A stretch of 9,412 nucleotides of DNA. Source: Gemmatimonadota bacterium (GTDB lineage: Bacteria; Gemmatimonadota; Gemmatimonadetes; Gemmatimonadales; Gemmatimonadaceae). The position numbers and the translations under genes were made by a program. Location: contig QHUV01000174.1 of assembly GCA_003222065.1 (NCBI GenBank), forward strand, positions 1-9,412, read 5' to 3'. The first letter of the stretch is position 1. The number at the start of each line of letters is the position of its first letter. The notes beneath the pieces are model-generated. The model worked only from the letters and a program-made list of their open reading frames with translations. It searched no databases and had not been told where the DNA came from. Of the stretch, positions 1 through 6,102 are shown piece by piece.

Positions 1-135
1 CGGCTCACGCAGCTTCGCAAAGACAGCGACGGGCGTTTCAGTATCGAGAAGATAGTCGCGCCAAACCGGCACGAGCGCCCTTTCGCCCCGGGCCATCGCG
101 CGATGCGCGAGCTCGCGAAATGCCGCGAAGGTCAT
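1..135 (-). CDS. trpE: Anthranilate synthase component I (TrpE-like), N-terminal fragment
   Basis: This is the first 45 codons of a gene that continues past the left edge. The translation starts MTFAAFRELAHRAM and contains VPVWRDYLLDTETPVAVFAK, which matches the opening of the Anthr_synt_I_N domain (typically 'vPvyrellaDletPvsaflkl'). Family members convert chorismate to anthranilate with the glutaminase TrpG, the first step of tryptophan synthesis in the cytoplasm. The ATG at 135 is the first possible start, because an in-frame TGA lies 12 nt upstream. No clear Shine-Dalgarno sequence is visible. The catalytic chorismate-binding domain is outside the window, so the paralogue PabB (aminodeoxychorismate synthase) cannot be excluded. 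The gene diverges from the outer-membrane protein gene; a 32-nt palindrome sits 18 nt upstream of its start. Confidence 0.7.
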   Translation of the reverse strand, partial: MTFAAFRELAHRAMARGERALVPVWRDYLLDTETPVAVFAKLREP

Positions 136-153
136 GAGAGCTTTTCATGAGCT

Positions 154-185
154 GAGCAACCGGAGGCTGTCGCCTCCCGTTGCTC
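154..185. promoter_or_regulatory. Imperfect 32-nt palindrome in the divergent trpE / outer-membrane protein gap
   Basis: The arms GAGCAAC (154-160) and GTTGCTC (179-185) pair over 7 bp. After one C-C mismatch, GGAGGC (162-167) pairs with GCCTCC (172-177) around a TGTC tetraloop, giving 13 of 14 paired positions. A weaker hairpin, CGGC-TTCT-GCCG, follows at 186-197. There is no T-run on either side, so a simple intrinsic terminator is unlikely. An operator in the divergent promoter region, or a leader hairpin in the trpE-like mRNA, would both fit. The structure is seen directly; the function is inferred. Confidence 0.45.
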
Positions 186-216
186 CGGCTTCTGCCGCCT
201 ACGAAATTCTCGAATC

Positions 217-2388
217 ATGATGCGTCCTATCACGCTGATGACTTCGAAGCCGATCAGTGGCGTCGTAATGCGAGTCGTCGCCCTGTTGCTACTGCACGCC
301 GTGCCGGGCGCTGCCTGCTGCGCGCAGACAGTGTGGAACGACTCGACCACGCGTGCGCTCGTGGAGCTTGCCACGCGACTCCGCGCAGCGCAACTCACCG
401 ACACTGGTCTCACCGATTACCACGCCGAGGCGCACGGCTATCTCACCTTTCTCGCGCAGGTCGGCCAGGGATTCGTCGAGCCACCGCGCATCGTGAAGGC
501 GGATGAGCTGGCACTCGAAGTCTATTGGCGTGCGCCCAACCTGAGCAAGCAGCGAATCGTCGGACGTCGAGATACGCTGCTCTTGCCGACCGACATCGCA
601 TACCATCGCGATCATCTCGGCATCGTGCAAAACAATTTCCCCGCCATCATTCGCCTCGGCGAAGGGGACGAGGTGCGTGACGTGCCCCACCCACTGTCGC
701 GAGCGGGGCTGGACTTATATGACTTTGCTGTCGGCGACAGCCTGCGCATCGACATGCCCGGTCGTCGAGTGAACGTCTACGAGGTGCGCGTGCGACCGAA
801 GGACGACCGCCAGCCGCGTGTCGTTGGCGCGGTCTACATCGATCGTTCCGAAGGACAGGTGGTGCGAATGGCGCTGACGTTCACGCGGGCCGCACTCCTC
901 GACAATCAGCTCGAGGACGTCTCGATCGTGCTCGAGAATCGCCTAGTGGGCAGCCGATTTTGGCTGCCCTCGAGACAGGAAATCGAGATACGACGCACCG
1001 GCACATGGCTCGATTATCCTGTTCGCGGAATCATCCGCGGCCGCTGGGAGATCGGGGACTACGAGATCAATAAAAGAGTACCGTACTCCATGTTCGGCAG
1101 CGGGCCGGAGATCGTTCAGGCGCCGCAAGCCGAACAGCGGCGGCACGTGTGGTCGACACCTCGCGTGCTGGATTCGCTGCCTCCCGATGTGCGCGCCGTG
1201 ACGGACGCGGACGTACGCCGCGTCCAAGCGGAAGCGCGCGCACTCGTTCGCGCTCACGCACTTCAGCGCACGCGCAACTTGGCCCTCTCCGGGCGTGGGA
1301 TCTCCGATTTCGTTCGCGTCGATCGTGTGGAGGGTCTGGCTTTCGGCGGAGGCCTCACGCAAAGAGTCGGCGGCGGTGTGAGCGTCGCGGGACGCGCCCG
1401 CTACGGTATCGACGATCGCCGCCTGAAGGGGCAGGGGCTTCTCGAATGGCAAAGTGGCGCCGGGCTCGCGGTGCGCGCTTTCCTGCAGCGTGATTTTCGC
1501 GAGGTCGGCGATGAGCCGGAGCGTTCGAGGGTACTCAACAGCATCGCTGCACAGGAATTCGGTAGCGACTACACCGATCCTTTCGACGTTTTGAGCGGTG
1601 GCCTAGCGATCGAAAACGCACCTCCTGGGGAATCGCTCTGGCGGCTCGAGGTTGCCGCCGAACAGCCGTACTCTCTCGCGGTGCACGCATCTCCTGTGGA
1701 GGGGAGATTTCTCGCACCGATCGACGCTCAAGCATCTCCTCGAGCGCGCGTCACGCTGCGTCGTGAGCGACCGAGCTCACTTTGGTTTCTTGGTACGGAG
1801 CTACGCACGGCAGTCGAGCTGCGCGGTCTCCGATCGTACGGCAGCGCGACCTCGTGCCTGCCTTCCTTTGCCGAGTGCCGCAGCGAGTACACGACGATTC
1901 GCGGCGCACTCATCGCCGACGTCGAGCGGCCGTTCGGTCGGCAGCGCATCCTGCTGCACACCATTGGTGGCGCCGTCGGCGGTAAAGGAGATGTCATCCC
2001 GTCCACGGAGCTCTTTTATTTCGGCGGACCGATCAGCGGCGCAGGTTATGATTTTCATCAACTCGTGGGGCGAGCGGGTGTGAGCCAGCGCGTTGAATGG
2101 CGCTTTCCCGTGCCGTTTGTCGCCTTGCCGCTCGGACGGTTCGGAACGATCCCCGCATCGGCGACGCTCGCACCCTACGGTCAACTCATGGCAATCGGTG
2201 GCGGTCCCGTCGCGTTGTCGCGCGGCGGCCAACTTTTCTCGACGAGCGTGCCGGGCGGTTATGCGGCGGCCGGCGTCGGCCTGCTTGCGTTCTTCGACCT
2301 TGTCCGTTTCGACGTGTCGCGCGGCTTTCGGGGCGGACGCTGGCTGTTCTCGATCGACGTGAATTCCGAATTCTGGAGCATTCTGTAG
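217..2388 (+). CDS. Outer-membrane beta-barrel protein, Omp85/DUF5686-like
   Basis: This is a 723-residue protein if it starts at 217. The ATG at 268 (residue 18) is an attractive alternative because it opens directly on a signal peptide, MRVVALLLLHAVPGAACCAQ, with likely cleavage before AQ. Neither start has a clear Shine-Dalgarno sequence. Residues about 35-300 form a soluble periplasmic region of mixed beta strands. From about residue 365 the protein shows alternating amphipathic strands typical of an outer-membrane barrel, beginning near RVEGLAFGGG and ending with paired strands up to the C-terminal FWSIL. The segment FYFGGPISGAGYDF (from about 601) resembles the last-strand region of the bacterial surface antigen/Omp85 barrel, but the usual Arg of the RGY/RGF motif is Ala609. 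Two Cys (547 and 554) lie in a probable surface loop. The substrate is unknown. A role in outer-membrane assembly or export is possible but not shown. The ATPase-Nudix gene follows on the same strand after 73 nt. Confidence 0.65.
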   Translation: MMRPITLMTSKPISGVVMRVVALLLLHAVPGAACCAQTVWNDSTTRALVELATRLRAAQLTDTGLTDYHAEAHGYLTFLAQVGQGFVEPPRIVKADELALEVYWRAPNLSKQRIVGRRDTLLLPTDIAYHRDHLGIVQNNFPAIIRLGEGDEVRDVPHPLSRAGLDLYDFAVGDSLRIDMPGRRVNVYEVRVRPKDDRQPRVVGAVYIDRSEGQVVRMALTFTRAALLDNQLEDVSIVLENRLVGSRFWLPSRQEIEIRRTGTWLDYPVRGIIRGRWEIGDYEINKRVPYSMFGSGPEIVQAPQAEQRRHVWSTPRVLDSLPPDVRAVTDADVRRVQAEARALVRAHALQRTRNLALSGRGISDFVRVDRVEGLAFGGGLTQRVGGGVSVAGRARYGIDDRRLKGQGLLEWQSGAGLAVRAFLQRDFREVGDEPERSRVLNSIAAQEFGSDYTDPFDVLSGGLAIENAPPGESLWRLEVAAEQPYSLAVHASPVEGRFLAPIDAQASPRARVTLRRERPSSLWFLGTELRTAVELRGLRSYGSATSCLPSFAECRSEYTTIRGALIADVERPFGRQRILLHTIGGAVGGKGDVIPSTELFYFGGPISGAGYDFHQLVGRAGVSQRVEWRFPVPFVALPLGRFGTIPASATLAPYGQLMAIGGGPVALSRGGQLFSTSVPGGYAAAGVGLLAFFDLVRFDVSRGFRGGRWLFSIDVNSEFWSIL

Positions 2389-2461
2389 CGTCGGCGAGGA
2401 TCGGCTTATCCTTGCGGCGCGACGGTACGATTTCACCGAACGAAAGGCGCCATCGTGCGTC

Positions 2462-4681
2462 ATGTCCGCTGCGCCGTCGCACCCGGCCGCCGTTGGCGAC
2501 CGATGGCTGCTTCCTGTGCTCGCATCCGTAGTTGGATGCGAAGCGGCCACGTCGATCGGCGACGTGTGTACGGGAAGTCTGTGGGACACCGTCGTTGCTC
2601 GCGAACTGTTTACCGAGAACGAGCTGGTCATGGCAGCGGCGAGACACTTTCATATTGCTGTTGCTGATCTCTCGCGGGTGAGCGCGCAGGCGCTCGAGCT
2701 CGTGCCGGAACGTTGGGCACGACATTTCACCGTTCTGCCGCTAACGCTCGAGAACGAAGAACTGCTCATCGCGTCCGGAAACCCCTGCGACGTGGATTGT
2801 GAGCGCGCACTGGGGTTTGCCGCCGGCCGTCCAGTGCGATTCGCGATGGCTTCGCCGACGGCAATCACTCGTCGCATCGACGAGGCATACGGCCACGCAG
2901 TCGGGGATGACGCGGCCGAGCCGCGATCAGGCACGAACGCCGAGCAGCAGGTGGACGTTCAGCTGCTTGCCGCCGATCACGAGAGCTACGACGCGGCTGC
3001 CGACGTGGACGATGACAGTCCCTCGATCTCCCGACTCGTCGACGAGCTACTCGGCGCCGGCATCGCCGAGCGGGCCAGCGACATTCACATCGAGGCGGAA
3101 GAGCAGGGGATTGTCGTTAGGCATCGGATCGACGGCGTGATCCGCGTCGCTCGCCGGCTGCCGCGTTCGTTGTCATCGGCGCTCGCCTCTCGCGTCAAGA
3201 TCATCTCCGGACTCGACATCGCCGATCGACTGCGGCCACAGGATGGACGTGCCCGCGTCGCCGTGAACGGCGTGGCCGTCGATCTTCGCGTCTCGACACT
3301 TCCAGCAACCCATGGCGAGAAGATCGTGATTCGCGTGCTGGACGGACGAACAGCCGTCCGCACGCTCGAGTCAATCGGCTTCGCGCCTGACGAGTTGACG
3401 CGCATCGGGCGCTTGTTGCAGGCCCGCGAGGGACTCGTGCTCGTGACAGGACCGACGGGGTCGGGAAAAACGACGACGCTTTACGCGGCCCTGCGTCGGC
3501 TGAAGCAACGTGGCGTGAACATCGTCACCGTCGAGGACCCAGTCGAGTACCGATTGCCGGGTATCGTGCAGGTGCAGGTGCGCGAACGCGCCGGTCTCAC
3601 CTTCGCCGCCGCGCTTCGCTCGATCATGCGCCAGGATCCGGACGTGCTCCTCATCGGCGAAATCCGCGACCGGGAGACAGCCGAGATCGCGATTCAAGCA
3701 TCGCTCACCGGACACCTGGTGTTATCGACGCTGCATACGAATGATGCGGCCACCGCGGTCACACGGCTCATCGATATCGGCGTCGCGCCGTACAAGATCG
3801 CGACCGCTGTGAAGGGTGTCCTCGCCCAGCGGCTCGTTCGGCGGTTGTGCGCTAAGTGTCACGGCAGCGAGATGTCCGTTGGCTGCAAAGCGTGCGGCGG
3901 CACCGGTTATCATGGACGACTTGCCATCGTCGAAGTGCTGATCGCGACGGCGGAATTCGAGCGGCGCGTCGCCGCCGGGGAGCCGGCCGAACGCATCGCC
4001 GAGGCCTCGCGCCGCGAGGGCATGCAGTCCCTCTGGCAATCCGGTATGTCACGCGTGCACGCCGGCGAGACGACCAAGGCAGAAGTGACGCGCGTTGCCG
4101 CACCGGATTCGGTGCCGGCGAGTATGACACGACCGGCAGCAGGCGTAGACGAGGAGCAGTCGTTGCGTTATCTCCCGCTCCGGGCTCCGACGCCACCACG
4201 CCTCGCCGAACGATCCGTGTCCCAACTCTCCATCGGCACCATCGACGTCTACATCATCCGTCCGCTGCCGGACGGTTGGCGCGTGCTCGTGCTTCAACGG
4301 GCGCTCGACACGCGTTGTCCCATGGCGTGGGAGGCAGTGCATGGCCACATCGAGCCCGGCGAGGAGCCCGAGGACGCCGCCGTCCGCGAGGCGCGGGAGG
4401 AGGCTGGCCTCGCCATCGCGCGGTTATACAGTGTAACCGTGCAGCCGTTCTACTTGCATCAGTCGCACACGGTGCAACTCGCCGTCGTTTTCGCCGCGTT
4501 CGTCGACGAGCCCGCCGCAGTCACGTTAGGCGCCGAGCATCAGCGGGCCGAATGGTTGAGCGTCGACGAGGCGCTCGAGCGATTCCAGTGGCCGCGGGAG
4601 CGCGACGCATTGCGAGAGATTGCTCATCTGCTCCGCACCGGAGATGCCGGGCCAGTCGAGGACGTGCTGCGCGTAAAGTGA
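2462..4681 (+). CDS. GspE/PilB-type secretion ATPase fused to a C-terminal Nudix hydrolase
   Basis: This 739-residue protein joins two unrelated enzymes. Residues about 55-145 resemble a GspE N-terminal (MshEN-like) domain. Residues about 185-545 are a complete type II secretion/type IV pilus hexameric ATPase, with Walker A GPTGSGKT (330-337, Lys336), the Asp box around Glu358-Asp359, Walker B DVLLIGE (394-400), the His box TGHLVLSTLH (416-425) and a zinc-binding cysteine pair-of-pairs, CAKC (463-466) and CKAC (475-478), with an unusually short loop. ATPases of this family power pseudopilus or pilus subunit assembly at the inner membrane. After a linker of about 35 residues rich in Pro and Ala, residues about 586-730 form a Nudix domain with a perfect Nudix box: G628, E634, R642-E643, E646-E647, G649. 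It resembles NudB/dATP-pyrophosphohydrolase-type enzymes, so a nucleoside triphosphate-type substrate is plausible but unproven. In-frame ATG 4124 and GTG 4217 could start a free Nudix protein. The start at 2462 has AAGG 14 nt upstream; GTG 2564 is an alternative. No other secretion or pilus gene is in the window. Confidence 0.88.
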   Translation: MSAAPSHPAAVGDRWLLPVLASVVGCEAATSIGDVCTGSLWDTVVARELFTENELVMAAARHFHIAVADLSRVSAQALELVPERWARHFTVLPLTLENEELLIASGNPCDVDCERALGFAAGRPVRFAMASPTAITRRIDEAYGHAVGDDAAEPRSGTNAEQQVDVQLLAADHESYDAAADVDDDSPSISRLVDELLGAGIAERASDIHIEAEEQGIVVRHRIDGVIRVARRLPRSLSSALASRVKIISGLDIADRLRPQDGRARVAVNGVAVDLRVSTLPATHGEKIVIRVLDGRTAVRTLESIGFAPDELTRIGRLLQAREGLVLVTGPTGSGKTTTLYAALRRLKQRGVNIVTVEDPVEYRLPGIVQVQVRERAGLTFAAALRSIMRQDPDVLLIGEIRDRETAEIAIQASLTGHLVLSTLHTNDAATAVTRLIDIGVAPYKIATAVKGVLAQRLVRRLCAKCHGSEMSVGCKACGGTGYHGRLAIVEVLIATAEFERRVAAGEPAERIAEASRREGMQSLWQSGMSRVHAGETTKAEVTRVAAPDSVPASMTRPAAGVDEEQSLRYLPLRAPTPPRLAERSVSQLSIGTIDVYIIRPLPDGWRVLVLQRALDTRCPMAWEAVHGHIEPGEEPEDAAVREAREEAGLAIARLYSVTVQPFYLHQSHTVQLAVVFAAFVDEPAAVTLGAEHQRAEWLSVDEALERFQWPRERDALREIAHLLRTGDAGPVEDVLRVK
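2520..2566 (+). repeat. Two consecutive perfect hairpins at the 5' end of the ATPase-Nudix gene
   Basis: The first hairpin is TCGCATCC (2520-2527) with GGATGCGA (2534-2541), an 8-bp stem with a 6-nt loop. The second is CACGTCG (2548-2554) with CGACGTG (2560-2566), a 7-bp stem with a 5-nt loop. They fall in codons 20-35 if translation starts at 2462. If it starts at GTG 2564, they would be almost entirely in the untranslated leader. Any effect on translation is an inference. Confidence 0.35.
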
Positions 4682-4685
4682 GAAG

Positions 4686-4714
4686 TGTCGTCCTGAGCGA
4701 AGCGAAGGATGCCG
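4686..4714 (+). repeat. Dispersed palindromic element, copy 1 (degenerate)
   Basis: This stretch begins TGTCGTCCTGAGCGAAGC and continues GAAGGATG. It matches the reverse complement of copy 2 (5596-5624) apart from two substitutions and a diverged 3' end. The arms GTCCT and AGGAT still pair, flanked by further wobble pairs. It fills most of the 35-nt gap between the converging ATPase-Nudix and acetyltransferase stop codons, where a hairpin could act as a bidirectional terminator. Similar sequences are, from memory, abundant intergenic repeats in Gemmatimonadota and Acidobacteriota genomes. Confidence 0.6.
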
Positions 4715-4716
4715 GC

Positions 4717-5601
4717 CTAGCCTTTGCCCCGCTCGTGCGACGTGCGAAGGACCGTCCCCGTCCCCGTCCCCGTGGTCGGCGCGTTAGGCTTCACGCGCAC
4801 ACTCTTGGCCGGAATACCGACATATACGTGGTACGGACGCACGTCCTTCGTCGCCACCGCCATCGCGCCAACCATGCTCTGTTCGTTGACGTGAACCCCG
4901 GCCAGAACCGTAGCGTGGTACGTGATACGCACCCCGTCATCAAGTCTCGTGACCGCGTTCGTCACATCCTTTTGCTCGACGATACTGTGAGTGTGACTGT
5001 AGATATTTGCGTAATCGCTGATCGACACGTTGTTGCCGATGATGATCCCGCCGCGATCGTCGAGGAGTACGTTGCGGTGGACGACAACGTTGTCACCGAC
5101 CTCCATGTTGTAGCCGAACGAGAATTCCACGTTGTGGAACGCTTTGAAGTTCTCGCCACAGCGCTTGAAGATGTAGCGCGCGAGCAATCGGCGCAGCTCG
5201 ACGCCGAGCCACACGTTCTGCCCTCCGGCCGGCGTGCGATCGAACGAATACCAGAGCCACAGCAGTGGCTTCACGCGCTGAAAGCGCTCGTGGTCGCAAT
5301 CGGCGTAATACTCGGGCTCGAGCGTCACGTTGCACGGGTCCATCGCCGCCAGCGCGAGTCGCGTCGCCACGGGTAGCCGGATGTCGTTCGCGGCCGTTTC
5401 CCAATCGTTCCGATGCTCCGGGTACCAGAGCTCCGTCAGAATGCCGCGACACAGCCGGTTGCGGTCGCACGAAGGATCGTCGAGATCGGCGCGGAGCTGC
5501 GACAGCCAGTCACGCGCGGTCGTGGAGACCGGTCGGTCGGCGAGCGCGCGCAGAGGGAGCATTGCCATGGCAGGCGAATGGTTGAAGTCCGAACTTGTCA
5601 T
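4717..5601 (-). CDS. Hexapeptide-repeat (left-handed beta-helix) O-acetyltransferase
   Basis: This 294-residue protein has a C-terminal half (about residues 150-275) with the isoleucine-patch hexapeptide repeats of the maltose/galactoside O-acetyltransferase and NodL/WbbJ group. It shows NVVVHRNVLLDD, GGIIIGNNVSISDYANIYSHTH, ATVLAGVHVNEQSMVGAMAV and the closing VYVGIPAKSVRVK signature. The His pair in YSHTHS is the likely catalytic region. Such enzymes transfer acetyl from acetyl-CoA to a sugar hydroxyl, often in cell-surface polysaccharide synthesis; the acceptor here is unknown. The N-terminal 150 residues are mostly alpha-helical, include a Trp/Tyr-rich stretch (LLWLWYSF), and are longer than in NodL-type enzymes. 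The C-terminal tail holds a Thr-Gly repeat (TGTGTGT). The start is uncertain: the ATG at 5601 lies inside a palindromic repeat and has no spaced ribosome-binding site. Met12 (5568) and Met14 (5562) are alternatives. It follows engB on the same strand after 67 nt. Confidence 0.8.
   Translation of the reverse strand: MTSSDFNHSPAMAMLPLRALADRPVSTTARDWLSQLRADLDDPSCDRNRLCRGILTELWYPEHRNDWETAANDIRLPVATRLALAAMDPCNVTLEPEYYADCDHERFQRVKPLLWLWYSFDRTPAGGQNVWLGVELRRLLARYIFKRCGENFKAFHNVEFSFGYNMEVGDNVVVHRNVLLDDRGGIIIGNNVSISDYANIYSHTHSIVEQKDVTNAVTRLDDGVRITYHATVLAGVHVNEQSMVGAMAVATKDVRPYHVYVGIPAKSVRVKPNAPTTGTGTGTVLRTSHERGKG
4752..4773. repeat. Hexanucleotide microsatellite (CCCCGT)n in the acetyltransferase tail
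   Basis: CCCCGT repeats about 3.7 times on the plus strand. On the coding (minus) strand it encodes alternating Thr and Gly near the C-terminus. The unit is 6 nt, so gain or loss of copies would only lengthen or shorten the tail without shifting the frame. Confidence 0.7.
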
Positions 5602-5624
5602 CCTTCGCTGCGCTCAGGATGACA
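5596..5624 (-). repeat. Dispersed palindromic element, copy 2 (intact)
   Basis: The outer arms TGTCATCC (5596-5603) and GGATGACA (5617-5624) pair perfectly over 8 bp. One further A-T pair and a small GC inner stem lie around a GCA centre. It is in inverted orientation relative to copy 1 and overlaps the first ATG of the acetyltransferase. No target-site duplication or transposase accompanies it, so a REP- or MITE-like dispersed palindrome is the most that can be said. Confidence 0.7.
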
Positions 5625-5668
5625 CATCATTCACGAAGCGTAGCTCTGTCGTCCAGCCCCTCGGTTAC

Positions 5669-6102
5669 CTACGGTGTACCGCTCGACCGCCAAGCCGGTT
5701 GATCGACCAGCGCCACGACAGCCTCCGCGAGCTCGTCACGTCCTTCGCCAGTCACGGCACTGAATGGGATCACCTGGTCCGCCGTCGTCTCCAGCGCGTC
5801 CGTCACCGCCGCGATGCGAGCTGGGCGCTGCGACGCGGACAGCTTGTCGACTTTCGTGAGCGCGAACAAGGTCGGCACGCCGACGGACGCAAGAAAGGCG
5901 AGCATCTGGCGGTCGTCGCCGGTCGGATTATGCCTAACGTCAAGCAATTGAACGATCCCTCGGAGCTCACTGCTGCTTCGCGCCACTTTGCCTCGGGCCG
6001 CCACCCGGTTGCGCTGGCCATACCGCCGATGAACTCGAGGTTCTTGACGACGAGCGGATCGGCGGCCGGCTTCCTGACGTCGGCGTCTCGTAAGGCAGCC
6101 AT
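5669..6102 (-). pseudogene. engB: Broken ribosome-biogenesis GTPase EngB (YsxC/YihA), core deleted and frameshifted
   Basis: EngB is a GTPase needed for assembly of the large ribosomal subunit. The ATG at 6102 overlaps the lon stop as TGATG. The first 37-38 codons read normally (DPLVVKNLEFIGGMA, then GWRPE). In a different frame, from about 5975, the sequence resumes as SSELRGIVQLLDVRHNPTGDD. It continues through the G4 motif TKVDK (5843-5857) and the G5 motif SAVTGEG (5741-5761) to a TAG at 5669. Missing is everything normally between PEvAF and LRG: the P-loop GRSNVGKS, the switch regions and the G3 motif DLPGYG, roughly 80 codons. The remaining 434 nt is not a multiple of three, so the parts cannot be read as one protein. 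The rest is well conserved, so the lesion is either recent or an assembly or sequencing error. Confidence 0.8.

Noticed and set aside
2395..2416. Small inverted repeat AGGAT/ATCCT between the barrel gene and the ATPase gene
   Set aside because: A 5-bp stem with no T-run is too weak to call a terminator.
1801..2631. Minus-strand open frame of 276 codons
   Set aside because: It is antisense to the end of the outer-membrane gene and the start of the ATPase gene, with biased composition and no motif.
3856..5376. Long plus-strand open frame of 506 codons
   Set aside because: It overlaps the ATPase-Nudix gene in another frame and runs antisense through the acetyltransferase. Its product is Arg-rich with no recognisable domain, as expected for a shadow frame in GC-rich DNA.
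4686..5624. Insertion sequence or transposon carrying the acetyltransferase
   Set aside because: The flanking inverted repeats are themselves palindromic dispersed elements, one is degenerate, and there is no transposase or visible target duplication. The data do not support a mobile element call.
5803..6004. The two engB remnants as two separate functional small proteins
   Set aside because: Each is only part of a single GTPase fold. Neither has a P-loop, and the second has only a GTG at 6004 without a ribosome-binding site.
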